In this document: positions 27,423 to 35,741 of the stretch, one piece after another | How the letters are laid out: each line of letters starts with the position of its first letter | Position numbering within the stretch: the first letter of the stretch is position 1 | NCBI RefSeq assembly: GCF_041224425.1 | Contig: NZ_JBGFGL010000076.1 | Coordinates: 186,001 to 250,000, forward strand | DNA from: Psychroserpens sp041224425 | GTDB taxonomy: Bacteria; Bacteroidota; Bacteroidia; Flavobacteriales; Flavobacteriaceae | Direction: 5' to 3' | DNA: 64,000 nt | Position numbers and translations under genes: made by a program | The notes under the pieces: model-generated | Told to the model about the DNA's origin: nothing | Databases searched by the model: none | Seen by the model: the letters and a program-made list of their open reading frames with translations, nothing else

Positions 27423-27995
27423 TTAATTGTTTACTTGTTTTCGTTCTGTGTTTTTTAATAATTTGTTTGTTGTCTTGCCAAATTTGTTAACAAAGCTGGC
27501 ATTTTGTACACCTAGATTAAAGTTTTCAGAGGCCATTTGAAGGGCATTTAAACTTGAAGCACCTTGGTCTAAATTGTCTGAAACCAGACCTAGAGCATTC
27601 ACACTAGACGTACCTTTTTGAAAATTAGCACCTAACAGGGCTAACGCTTCTTGGGTTTGGTAATACATTTCACGTTCTTTAGCAGATAGTTGCGCTACAG
27701 TTGTTGGTTGATCACCTCCCAACACTTTGGGAACAAAAATTCCCAACATTAGAATTGCAACGGCTGCGACAGAAATCCACTGATAGATATAGTTTTTCCT
27801 AGGTTTTAATGGAACGTCTTTGGTATACAACTCTTGTTTTGTGGTATTGAAATACTGAAACATGGCTTTATAAGATTCCAAATGAGCTGGAACATCTTCC
27901 TTTTGAAAATACGCCTTGAGTTGTTGCTCTTCCTTTAGCGTAGTTTCACCATTGTCATACTTCTCTAATAATTTCTCTATACTATTTAACACCAT
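27423..27995 (-). CDS. Putative membrane anti-sigma factor
   Basis: The product has 190 residues. The cytoplasmic N-terminal about 75 residues (MVLNSIEKLLEKYDNGETTLKEEQQLKAYFQ) resemble the short helical domain found beside Bacteroidota ECF sigma factors. One transmembrane helix (about 72-90, ISVAAVAILMLGIFVP) is followed by a periplasmic part with repeats of NALxxxSxNxxxGxSS. The start overlaps the end of the sigma gene by 14 bp, which implies translational coupling and equimolar synthesis, typical for sigma/anti-sigma pairs. The function is inferred from position and topology; no clear zinc-binding ZAS motif is present. Confidence 0.75.
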   Translation of the reverse strand: MVLNSIEKLLEKYDNGETTLKEEQQLKAYFQKEDVPAHLESYKAMFQYFNTTKQELYTKDVPLKPRKNYIYQWISVAAVAILMLGIFVPKVLGGDQPTTVAQLSAKEREMYYQTQEALALLGANFQKGTSSVNALGLVSDNLDQGASSLNALQMASENFNLGVQNASFVNKFGKTTNKLLKNTERKQVNN

Positions 27996-28491
27996 AACTG
28001 TGTGTGTTTGTTAATTTTTCTCGTATTGTTTTTCTTGCCCTCGACAATGCGACTCGAATTGCCGTGGGATTCATATCTACTACTTTTGAAATTTCATCAT
28101 AATCATATTCTTCAATATCCCTCAATTGTAATATGATCTTTTGTTGTTCGGGTAACTCTTCAATAATTTTCGAAACCCAATCAACACTGTCCTTATTTTC
28201 AACTTCCTTTTGTAAAGACGTGTTGTTGTCTTGATAATTACTGTGGACAATCTTTAAGTTTTGTGCTTGTTTCGATTTTAATCGATCTAAACAAAAATTC
28301 TTGGTCATTGTCATTGAAAACGCTTCTACATTTTTGTATTCACTAATTTTCTGTTTATTACGCCACAGTTTCATTAAAATCTCTTGCGTAGCATCTTCAG
28401 CTTCTTCCCTTGAAACGAGAAGTCGTTTGGCTAGGCGAAAGACCTTATCCTTAAAAGGCATTACCAATTTTACAAAATCAGTCTGTGTCAT
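27982..28491 (-). CDS. ECF RNA polymerase sigma factor
   Basis: The product has 169 residues. Region 2 (about 10-80) has AEDATQEILMKLWRNKQ and FSMTMTKNFCLDRLKS. Region 4 (about 115-165) has LPEQQKIILQLRDIEEYDYDEISKVVDMNPTAIRVALSRARKTIREKL. It redirects RNA polymerase to stress or envelope genes. Upstream is a GTAAC-N16-CGTC sequence (28540-28564) that looks like its own target promoter, so the operon is probably autoregulated. Downstream are the anti-sigma candidate and two DUF4252 genes. Confidence 0.93.
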   Translation of the reverse strand: MTQTDFVKLVMPFKDKVFRLAKRLLVSREEAEDATQEILMKLWRNKQKISEYKNVEAFSMTMTKNFCLDRLKSKQAQNLKIVHSNYQDNNTSLQKEVENKDSVDWVSKIIEELPEQQKIILQLRDIEEYDYDEISKVVDMNPTAIRVALSRARKTIREKLTNTHSYGVK

Positions 28492-28539
28492 TGTTTGGTT
28501 GTTAGTAAAAGCCGTTGTTAAACTGCTTCTTATCCTTAC

Positions 28540-28564
28540 GACGAATAGGTGTTAGTTTTGTTAC
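28540..28564 (-). promoter_or_regulatory. ECF-type promoter of the sigma/DUF4252 operon
   Basis: Read on the - strand, GTAAC (28560-28564) is separated by 16 bp from CGTC (28540-28543). This is the general form of ECF promoters (AAC at -35, CGTC at -10). It lies 49 bp upstream of the sigma gene start, consistent with autoregulation. Confidence 0.65.
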
Positions 28565-28723
28565 AACGACATATTTATTTTTTTACTTATATGTTGTTAA
28601 ACACAATAATTTCATTGAAGTTAACATAACAACTTAATTTTTTAGTTTACAATAATGTAAGTAAATTTATGTTTTATAAGACTATTCTACATAGACCGTA
28701 AAAATTGTAAAAAAGAAAAAGAT

Positions 28724-30181
28724 ATGACAATTAAGAAATTATGTCTACTCCTTATTGTTGGGTTGACATTTACCAATTGCTTTAAAGATCGAGACGATGA
28801 TGCCGTTACGGCTAGTGAAATTAACGATTTTGTTTGGAAAGCCATGAATGCTGCCTATCTGTACAAAGCAGAAATTCCAGATTTAGCAAACAATAGATTT
28901 TCCTCTAATGATGAGTATGCCGATTACCTCAATCAATATTCGGCACCTGAAGACTTATTTGAAACTCTCATATATGAACGTGAAACGGTAGATCGTTTCA
29001 GTTTTATCATTCCTAATTACATCGCTTTTCTTCAAAGTCAGGAAGGTGTTTCGCTTTCGAATGGATTAGAGTTTGATTTTTATTTCAAACCTGGAAGCGC
29101 AACTGAGGTTTTTGGAATTATTCGATTGGTTTTAAACGGCAGCTCAGGTGACATGCTTGGATTGCAACGCGGACAAATATTTGATGCTGTTGATGGGGTT
29201 CCATTGACTGAAAACAACTTAGCTAGCTTATTAAATCAAACTTCTTATACGCTAAACTTTGCCATATACAATGACAATGGCACTCCAGAAGTAACTGATG
29301 ACACTATCGAATCTACAACAAACACCACCAACATTTCCAAAGTGGTTTATACTGAAAACCCAGTCCATACCACTGAGATTATAGACGTTGATGGCGAGAA
29401 TGTAGGTTATTTATTATATAACGGATTTAGTAATGGCGACAACAATCAATTTTTGAATAGCCTTAATAATGCATTTGGTCAATTTCAAGCTAACAATGTG
29501 CAGCATTTGGTCATAGACTTAAGATATAACCCTGGAGGCATCATATCGACAGCTGCCTTATTGGGAAGTATGGTTACTGGACAATTTAATGGAGAGGTTT
29601 TTTCAAAATTGGTATACAATGAAGATTTACAAAGCAGTAATACCAATGTTGAATTTGTGAATAGTTTCAATGGAAATTCTATTAACAGTTTAAATCTTAA
29701 CAAAGTTTACGTTTTAACTACTGATGCATCAGCTTCAGCAAGTGAGTTGATTATTAACAGTTTGGGTGCCTATATCGATGTTGTTCAAATTGGTGACACA
29801 ACTGTTGGTAAAACACAAGCGTCTGTAACTCTTTTTGATTCACCAGATTTGGGACCAAACGACATCAACCCTAGCCACACCTATGCACTTCAACCCTTAG
29901 TTGCAAATTCAATCAATGTAAACGATCAAGAAGTACCTTCTAGTGGTATTGTTCCTGATATTACCGTATTGGAATCGCCAAGAAACTACGGTATTTTAGG
30001 AGATGAAAACGAACCATTACTTGCTGCTGCAATTTTAGACATTCAAGGTTCAGGAAGATATAGCCAACCGTTTTCAGATGTAAGACCTGTTAAAAAGGAA
30101 ATCAATATATCTGAAACAGAACAAAGAATGTATATTGATTCTGAACTAACAAATTTTGAACGGATCGATTTCAAACAATAA
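28724..30181 (+). CDS. S41 family C-terminal processing protease, lipoprotein
   Basis: The product has 485 residues. A lipobox signal (LLLIVGLTFTNC, Cys about 19) is followed by an N-terminal helical domain (EINDFVWKAMNAAYLYKAEIPDLANN), a PDZ-like region (about 110-165, GDMLGLQRGQIFDAVDGVPLT), and the S41 peptidase core with LVIDLRYNPGGIIS, the DASASASE motif (about 334-341, catalytic Ser) and a conserved Lys in TTVGKTQAS. It probably cleaves C-terminal segments of cell envelope proteins. It is divergent from the ECF sigma operon and followed by a strong bidirectional terminator. Confidence 0.92.
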   Translation: MTIKKLCLLLIVGLTFTNCFKDRDDDAVTASEINDFVWKAMNAAYLYKAEIPDLANNRFSSNDEYADYLNQYSAPEDLFETLIYERETVDRFSFIIPNYIAFLQSQEGVSLSNGLEFDFYFKPGSATEVFGIIRLVLNGSSGDMLGLQRGQIFDAVDGVPLTENNLASLLNQTSYTLNFAIYNDNGTPEVTDDTIESTTNTTNISKVVYTENPVHTTEIIDVDGENVGYLLYNGFSNGDNNQFLNSLNNAFGQFQANNVQHLVIDLRYNPGGIISTAALLGSMVTGQFNGEVFSKLVYNEDLQSSNTNVEFVNSFNGNSINSLNLNKVYVLTTDASASASELIINSLGAYIDVVQIGDTTVGKTQASVTLFDSPDLGPNDINPSHTYALQPLVANSINVNDQEVPSSGIVPDITVLESPRNYGILGDENEPLLAAAILDIQGSGRYSQPFSDVRPVKKEINISETEQRMYIDSELTNFERIDFKQ

Positions 30182-30187
30182 CCATAA

Positions 30188-30216
30188 AAAAAGCCACTTT
30201 GAAAGTGGCTTTTTTA
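30188..30216. terminator. Bidirectional terminator between the S41 protease and the B12 receptor genes
   Basis: GCCACTT and AAGTGGC (30193-30209) form a tight hairpin flanked by A and T runs, so it can end transcription from both convergent genes. Confidence 0.85.
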
Positions 30217-32148
30217 TTATAGATTCAAATTAAATCCGAACAGCACATTCCTTCCTTTGGTAGTATATCCTAACAGTTCTTGATAATCCTCATTCAAGAT
30301 ATTGGTCATATTAACATACAAAGTCAATTTATCTTTTAAAACCTTCCGACTGATATAAAAGTCAAGTAGACTGTAAGACTTTAATGTCACATCTTCAGTA
30401 GCAAAAGTGGTTTCATTGTAAAAAGCATCCCTTCTATCATCATTGAACTGATAGCTTAGACTCATGAATGTCTTGGAATTTAAATTATAATTCAAATTGG
30501 CATTGACTTTCACTTCAGGAATTCGAAGATTTAACTCATCTTCTACCTTCGTATAGCTTCCATTCACTAAAAACTTCAACTTTTTAGTGACAAGAACATC
30601 AGCAACAAGCTCAAAACCACTAGCAGTAAATTCCTTATCAATATTGTCATACTGGAATACAAAATTACCCTGATCTACAAAATCTACAAAGTTCTTCTCC
30701 TCCCTATTAAAATACACCAAACTAATTGTAGCTTTATCTTTAAAATTTACTTCAGCACCAAGTTCAATAGTTCTGTTCTCCTCAGGTTCAAGCTCTAAAT
30801 TTCCATGCGTTGGCTCAAACAATTGATACAATGAAGGTGCAATAAAAGCTGTACTATAACTCGCCAATCCTTTTAAATAACCAAAACCTGTTGTCTTTTT
30901 ATAGGAAGGGTTAACACTATAAACAAAATGACTTCCATATTCACTATGATTGTTTAAACGGATTCCTGCATTGATATTTAATCCGAAATCTGACACATAC
31001 ACCACATTAGCATAAGGGTCGACGATTGTAAAGGAAGCATCCTCAGGACTGATGTCTTGGGACAACTCAGATTCACCAAAAGGAATTGAATAACTTTCTA
31101 TTTGATTATCTTGAACATTGACACCTAAAACTGTGTAAAACGTATCATTGAAATTATACCTATTAAATAAATCACCTATAAAGCTTTTCGCCTTGAATCG
31201 CGTTGGAAAACTCGACTGGATATCTCGTTCAATATTATTGTAAGCTGCATTCAAAGTGATATTTCCATGCTTGTATTGAAACTCGGGTGCCAATCCCAGT
31301 CGATACTGTTTTGTAACCGATTGATTGTCTGCATCAGCAAAAGAAAAACCTTCATCAAATTCGGCTTTAAAGGTATCTGTGCTTCCATAAGCTTTTATCT
31401 TAAATGCATTAGAAAACCTGTAAGCTAGATTCAAATAGGCGTTGTGGGAATTAAAAGCATCATTTTCCTCTCCTTCATCGATGGCTGAAAGTCCGTCTGT
31501 AAATTGATGTCCAAAACTAGCCAAATAAGAAAAATCACTTACAGTCCCATTTATTGAAACACTGTTTTTGTAATGCTCAAGCGCATATTTATCATCCTCT
31601 TGAGATTGATTGGTTCCGAAATTACTATTGAGACTTAAGTTAAATACATCATCACTTGCCTTTTTAAGCTTAATATTAATCACAGCTGTCGCAGCACCAG
31701 TTCCATAAAGAGTACTTGAAGCGCCTTTAAGAATTTCAATACTTTCTACTTGGTCAACCGATAACAATCTTAAATCATAATCGTTTGAAATTTGTGAGGC
31801 ATCGGTCAATGGCACGCCATCAATCATAATCAAAACCTGACGATTACGTCCACCACGAACAAAATAGCTTAAATTTTGAGCCGCATTGCTTCTGGTTCCG
31901 TTGATGTCTATTCCTGCTGTAGTATTAAGGATTTCAGCAACAGACTTTCCTTTAAGATTTTTAAGGTCATCTTGAGTGATTTTCGTAATGACCTTTCCTG
32001 AATTTTCTCTTTTTAAATTGAATCTGGAGTCTGTAATGACAACTTCCTCCAATTGTTCAATTTTTAGTGAATCGGCTTGCTTTTGCGCATAACCTAGACT
32101 TGATATACCAAGAGACAGTATACCAAGCACCTTTAATTTTGTGTTCAT
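30217..32148 (-). CDS. btuB: TonB-dependent outer-membrane receptor, vitamin B12 type
   Basis: The product has 643 residues. A signal peptide (ending SLGYA-Q) is followed by LEEVVITDSRFNLKRE, a plug domain (about 45-155, LKNLKGKSVAEILNTTAGIDINGTR, VLIMIDGVPLTDASQ, SIEILKGASSTLYGTGA) and a 22-strand type barrel ending in the aromatic-rich GYTTKGRNVLFGFNLNL. Size and plug resemble BtuB. A cobalamin riboswitch lies just upstream on the same strand, and a B12-type ABC uptake set is divergent, so B12 or a corrinoid is the expected ligand. The receptor brings the corrinoid across the outer membrane using TonB energy. Confidence 0.92.
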   Translation of the reverse strand: MNTKLKVLGILSLGISSLGYAQKQADSLKIEQLEEVVITDSRFNLKRENSGKVITKITQDDLKNLKGKSVAEILNTTAGIDINGTRSNAAQNLSYFVRGGRNRQVLIMIDGVPLTDASQISNDYDLRLLSVDQVESIEILKGASSTLYGTGAATAVINIKLKKASDDVFNLSLNSNFGTNQSQEDDKYALEHYKNSVSINGTVSDFSYLASFGHQFTDGLSAIDEGEENDAFNSHNAYLNLAYRFSNAFKIKAYGSTDTFKAEFDEGFSFADADNQSVTKQYRLGLAPEFQYKHGNITLNAAYNNIERDIQSSFPTRFKAKSFIGDLFNRYNFNDTFYTVLGVNVQDNQIESYSIPFGESELSQDISPEDASFTIVDPYANVVYVSDFGLNINAGIRLNNHSEYGSHFVYSVNPSYKKTTGFGYLKGLASYSTAFIAPSLYQLFEPTHGNLELEPEENRTIELGAEVNFKDKATISLVYFNREEKNFVDFVDQGNFVFQYDNIDKEFTASGFELVADVLVTKKLKFLVNGSYTKVEDELNLRIPEVKVNANLNYNLNSKTFMSLSYQFNDDRRDAFYNETTFATEDVTLKSYSLLDFYISRKVLKDKLTLYVNMTNILNEDYQELLGYTTKGRNVLFGFNLNL

Positions 32149-32228
32149 TGTTAAACAAAATTACTCGGAATAGCATGAGTGTTCACACCAAAACTTTTAT
32201 CCCGAAAGTTTGACTTCTATGTTTGAAT

Positions 32229-32400
32229 TTGGCAGGTCTCCTGACTTGCGTCTTGCTATTCGTCTTCCCAGAAAAAATCCAGTGACATTGAAGGTAATAG
32301 CAAGCTTTCTAGCTTACAGTTGCGGGAACAGTTCTGGAATTGCACCAGATTCCCTTTTAATCCATTTGACAAAAAATCAAATGGAACCTAAATTCGGAAC
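32229..32400 (-). ncRNA. Cobalamin riboswitch
   Basis: On the - strand the leader carries the conserved landmarks in order: AAAAGGGAATCTGGTG, the core CCCGCAACTGT, and the 3' B12-box region AGTCAGGAGACCTGCC (forward GGCAGGTCTCCTGACT at 32231-32246). Arms that could form P1 lie near 32384 and 32231. The leader ends 81 bp before the TonB receptor gene. In this class, adenosylcobalamin binding lowers expression of the gene downstream, here the receptor. An open frame on the + strand through this region is a shadow. Confidence 0.92.
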
Positions 32401-32439
32401 AAATGTAAAAAGGTGAAATGGATTTAGAATAAAAGACGC

Positions 32440-32547
32440 CTACTTTTTTTTATTCATTTTATAAATCAAATAAGCAAAACCAACCAAAAAGTGAAGGATT
32501 ATAACCGCAGCCACTATATATATTGTTACATTTGAATTATCATGCAT
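32440..32547 (-). CDS. 35-residue single-helix membrane peptide upstream of the riboswitch
   Basis: This is a short frame below usual length cut-offs. It starts ATG at 32547 and ends TAG at 32440. The product is MHDNSNVT..., one hydrophobic helix (YIVAAVIILHFLVGFAYLIY) and a basic tail (KMNKKK). The positive-inside pattern suggests an inner-membrane helix with its C-terminus inside. A perfect -7 TAAATTTG (32567-32574 on the - strand) lies 19 bp upstream. It could be the first cistron of the riboswitch transcript or a separate small gene. It is not recognised as a known family, and reality as a gene is moderate. Confidence 0.45.
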   Translation of the reverse strand: MHDNSNVTIYIVAAVIILHFLVGFAYLIYKMNKKK

Positions 32548-32574
32548 AATGAAAGTTTTTGTAGCTCAAATTTA
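32527..32574. promoter_or_regulatory. Divergent -7 elements for the B12 locus
   Basis: On the + strand TACATTTG (32527-32534) precedes the binding-protein gene by 69 bp. On the - strand TAAATTTG (32567-32574) precedes the small peptide gene and the riboswitch leader. Both are perfect TAnnTTTG matches; neither has a clear TTG at -33. Confidence 0.45.
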
Positions 32575-32603
32575 ATCAATCAAAGCACTTTAAATCGTTA
32601 CCT

Positions 32604-33755
32604 ATGTTACACAAAAAGCTAGTTTCTATCTTTTTTTTAAGCATCCTATTTCTATGCTGCAAGGAAGAAAAAAAGGCATTACCAATACAAGATATTGAGC
32701 CTCAACAAATAGAAATGAAATATGCAAGCGGATTTACAATTACAGAGTTTCAAGATTATAAAATCTTAAACATCACAAATCCATGGCCAAAATCTGATAA
32801 ACAATTCAAATATGCACTTGTTCCAAAGGAAAATCAATCAAAAATCACTTTGAACAAAGACGATTATGATGGCATCATCACAATTCCTATTGAAACTATC
32901 GTAGTCACATCAACCACTCATATCCCAGCCTTGGAACATCTTGGTGTAGAAAATCGACTGATCGGATTTCCTGGTTGTGATTATGTGTCTTCTGAAAAAA
33001 CCAGAGCACGCATCAATACAGGTCAAGTTCGCGAACTGGGAAGTAATGAGGGCATCAATACAGAAATCCTTTTGGAATTACGTCCAGACCTTGTTATGTC
33101 GTTCGGTGTTGAAGGTTCGAATAAAAGCTTGGAAACCATTAATGCGTCAGGTATTTCTGTAATTTACAATGGTGATTGGGTTGAAAAATCACCTCTTGCC
33201 AAAGCAGAATGGATCAAATGTTTTGGAATCCTTTTCGATAAAAGTGAGAAAGCCAATATGGTATTCAATACTATTGAAACTAATTATATGGATGCTAAAA
33301 AAATGGCATCAGAAGCTATAGAAAAACCAAGTGTATTATGTGGTGCGATGTATAAGGACATTTGGTATTTACCTAATGGCACCAGTCCAGAAGCCCAAAT
33401 ATTGAAAGATGCCAACACCAATTATCTATGGAGCGATACTGAAGCCTCTGGAAGTTTGGCTTTAAGTTTTGAAACCGTATTTGAAAAAGCTCAAGATGCC
33501 GAATTATGGATTAGTCCGTCCTACTATGGAAGTTATGACGACTTGAAAGCTTCGAACGATCATTATACCAAATTCAAGGCGTTTCAAAGTAAAAACATCT
33601 ATACCTTTTCAAATACCAAAGGTGAAACTGGTGGTGTTTTATATTACGAGTTGGGTGTTTTACGTCCAGATTTGGTATTGAAGGATATGATTAAGGTTTG
33701 TCATCCAAATCTACTCCCAGAATACAAAACCACATTTTTCAAGCCACTCAAATAG
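32604..33755 (+). CDS. btuF: Periplasmic corrinoid-binding lipoprotein of ABC importer
   Basis: The product has 383 residues. The lipobox is FLSILFLCC, with anchoring Cys about residue 18. The PeripBP_2 fold is shown by IVVTSTTHIPALEHLGVENRLIGFPGCDYV, a middle LRPDLVMSFGVEG, and a C-terminal YELGVLRPDLVLKDMI. These regions match Fe/B12-type binding proteins. The neighbouring FecCD permease and ATPase genes complete the transporter, and the divergent B12 riboswitch-controlled receptor makes corrinoid more likely than siderophore. The symbol is assigned from context. Confidence 0.85.
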   Translation: MLHKKLVSIFFLSILFLCCKEEKKALPIQDIEPQQIEMKYASGFTITEFQDYKILNITNPWPKSDKQFKYALVPKENQSKITLNKDDYDGIITIPIETIVVTSTTHIPALEHLGVENRLIGFPGCDYVSSEKTRARINTGQVRELGSNEGINTEILLELRPDLVMSFGVEGSNKSLETINASGISVIYNGDWVEKSPLAKAEWIKCFGILFDKSEKANMVFNTIETNYMDAKKMASEAIEKPSVLCGAMYKDIWYLPNGTSPEAQILKDANTNYLWSDTEASGSLALSFETVFEKAQDAELWISPSYYGSYDDLKASNDHYTKFKAFQSKNIYTFSNTKGETGGVLYYELGVLRPDLVLKDMIKVCHPNLLPEYKTTFFKPLK

Positions 33756-33835
33756 GCAAAGACAGTTAACCATCTTTTTGTATTACATTTGTGTTGAATG
33801 ACAAAATGTTTCGATTTTTAGAATAATCACAACTT

Positions 33836-34858
33836 TTGAATAGCAATTACACATATCCTTTTATAACGCTTCTTGTTGTACTTCTGCTTTGCTTTTTGCT
33901 AAACATCAGCTTAGGCTCTGTAAGCATCCCAATACCTGATGTATTTGCCGGCTTATTCGGTAGTTTGGAAAACGAATCTTGGCAATATATCATTCAGAAT
34001 TATAGATTACCTAAAGCCTTTACAGCAATTCTAGTAGGTTCCGGATTGGGAATCTCAGGATTATTGATGCAAACCCTTTTTAGAAATCCGTTAGCCGGTC
34101 CATTTGTTTTAGGCATCAGTTCTGGAGCGAGTTTAGGCGTGGCTTTGGTTATATTGGGTTCTGGACTTTTTGGAGGTATTTTGGCGTCTGTTTTGATTTC
34201 CAAATGGAGCATTGTCATTGCTGCAAGCTTAGGAAGTTTTTTGGTCTTATTGGCCGTACTTTTAGTGTCTTCCAAAGTTCGAGATACGATGGCTATCTTA
34301 ATTATAGGATTGATGTTTGGAAGTATTACTGCTGCCGTTGTAAGTGTATTATCGTACTTTAGTTCTGCGGAACAATTACAACAGTATATATTTTGGGGAT
34401 TCGGAAGCTTAGGAAACCTGTCTTGGTCTGAACTCCTTATTTTTTTCTGTATATATCTTTTAGGTTTATTACTTGCAATCGTTTCTATTAAAGCACTAAA
34501 CAGTTTTCTTTTAGGTGAAAACTACGCTAGAAGTTTAGGACTACATATCAAGCGCAGTAGAATGATCATTATTTTTTCAACCAGTCTTTTAGCAGGAACC
34601 ATAACAGCTTTTGCTGGGCCAATCGCTTTTATAGGTTTAGCCATTCCACATTTAACACGTCAACTATTTCATACTTCTAACCATAAAATTCTATTACCAG
34701 CAGTTTTTCTTTTTGGGGCTATTGTGATGTTGATTTGCGATAGTATTGCCCAATTACCTATGAGCGATTACACTTTACCTATCAATGCAATTACTTCATT
34801 AATTGGTGCTCCAGTTGTAATATGGCTTTTGGTACGACAACGTAAAATGATCTTTTAG
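33836..34858 (+). CDS. btuC: FecCD-family permease, B12 type
   Basis: The product has 340 residues, about ten transmembrane helices. Conserved FecCD/BtuC motifs are LPKAFTAILVGSGLGISGLLMQTLFRNPLAGPFVLGISSGASLG, MFGSITAAVVS, the coupling SLGLHIKRSRMIIIFSTSLLAG, GPIAFIGLAIPHLTRQLF, and a C-terminal IPIN-like LPINAITSLIGAPVVIWLL. The start is TTG at 33836 because no in-frame ATG precedes the first helix. It lies 80 bp after btuF and 3 bp before the ATPase gene. It imports the corrinoid across the inner membrane. Confidence 0.92.
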   Translation: MNSNYTYPFITLLVVLLLCFLLNISLGSVSIPIPDVFAGLFGSLENESWQYIIQNYRLPKAFTAILVGSGLGISGLLMQTLFRNPLAGPFVLGISSGASLGVALVILGSGLFGGILASVLISKWSIVIAASLGSFLVLLAVLLVSSKVRDTMAILIIGLMFGSITAAVVSVLSYFSSAEQLQQYIFWGFGSLGNLSWSELLIFFCIYLLGLLLAIVSIKALNSFLLGENYARSLGLHIKRSRMIIIFSTSLLAGTITAFAGPIAFIGLAIPHLTRQLFHTSNHKILLPAVFLFGAIVMLICDSIAQLPMSDYTLPINAITSLIGAPVVIWLLVRQRKMIF

Positions 34859-34861
34859 ATT

Positions 34862-35656
34862 TTGAATATTCAGCAACAACATAGTGTCCTTAAAACCGAA
34901 AAGCTATCCATTGGTTATAAATCAAAGAAAGAGGCTATTGTTGTTTCCAATGACATCAACATAGAACTAAGAAAAGGGGAACTTATTGGATTGGTTGGTG
35001 CCAATGGTATTGGAAAATCAACCTTGCTACGTACCTTAAGCGCTATTCAAAAACCATTAAGCGGCAGTATTGAATGCCATGGAAAATTGATTCATAAGCA
35101 TTCTCCAATCGAATTGGCTAAAATCATGAGCCTGGTCTTAACAGAACAAATCATTTCCAAAAACCTAAGCGTATTTGAACTTGTGGCCTTAGGTAGACAA
35201 CCCTATACCAATTGGATTGGCACTCTTTCTGAAAACGATTATACAGCTGTTGAAAGAGCTTTGGAACAAACCCATTTAACCGATTTAAAATCGCGTAGAT
35301 GCTTCGAATTGAGTGATGGTCAGTTGCAAAAAGTTATGATCGCTAGGGCGCTTACTCAAGACACCGATTTAATTATTTTAGATGAGCCAACAACGCATCT
35401 CGATATGTATCATAAAGCCTATATTTTGAAGTTACTCCAGCAATTAGCAAAAGATACACAAAAGACCATTTTGTTCTCATCACACGAAATAGATTTGGCC
35501 ATACAACTGTGTGACAAAATGATTGTGATGACTAAAGATACTGTTGTTTCTGATGCGCCATGCAAACTCATTGAGCAAGGCGTCTTCGAAACCTTATTTC
35601 CAAAAGACCTTATTGGTTTTGATAATAAAACCGGTCGATTTAAAGTAAAAAAATAA
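34862..35656 (+). CDS. btuD: ABC transporter ATPase, B12/iron-chelate type
   Basis: The product has 264 residues. Walker A is GANGIGKST, signature LSDGQLQKV, Walker B LIILDEPTTHLD, and the switch His is in FSSHEIDLA. It energises the adjacent FecCD permease. The start is another TTG, at 34862, 3 bp after the permease stop, so the two are coupled. The signature LSDGQ instead of LSGGQ is common in FecE/BtuD relatives. Confidence 0.92.
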   Translation: MNIQQQHSVLKTEKLSIGYKSKKEAIVVSNDINIELRKGELIGLVGANGIGKSTLLRTLSAIQKPLSGSIECHGKLIHKHSPIELAKIMSLVLTEQIISKNLSVFELVALGRQPYTNWIGTLSENDYTAVERALEQTHLTDLKSRRCFELSDGQLQKVMIARALTQDTDLIILDEPTTHLDMYHKAYILKLLQQLAKDTQKTILFSSHEIDLAIQLCDKMIVMTKDTVVSDAPCKLIEQGVFETLFPKDLIGFDNKTGRFKVKK

Positions 35657-35714
35657 GCTTTTTAAATTTAAAATATATAGCCTTCTTTGGCTTTAGCTTA
35701 AAATGCAAATTGCC

Positions 35715-35722
35715 TATCTTTG
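35715..35722 (+). promoter_or_regulatory. -7 element of rmuC
   Basis: TATCTTTG is a perfect TAnnTTTG, 19 bp before the ATG at 35742. A TTG at 35687-35689 is 25 bp upstream, slightly farther than usual. It excludes the earlier in-frame ATG at 35703 as the start. Confidence 0.5.
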
Positions 35723-35741
35723 GGTAAATTTGAATTCTTTT

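Noticed and set aside
32210..32416. Open frame on the + strand, 68 codons
   Set aside because: It runs antisense through the cobalamin riboswitch, whose conserved cores explain the sequence. Its translation shows no family pattern.
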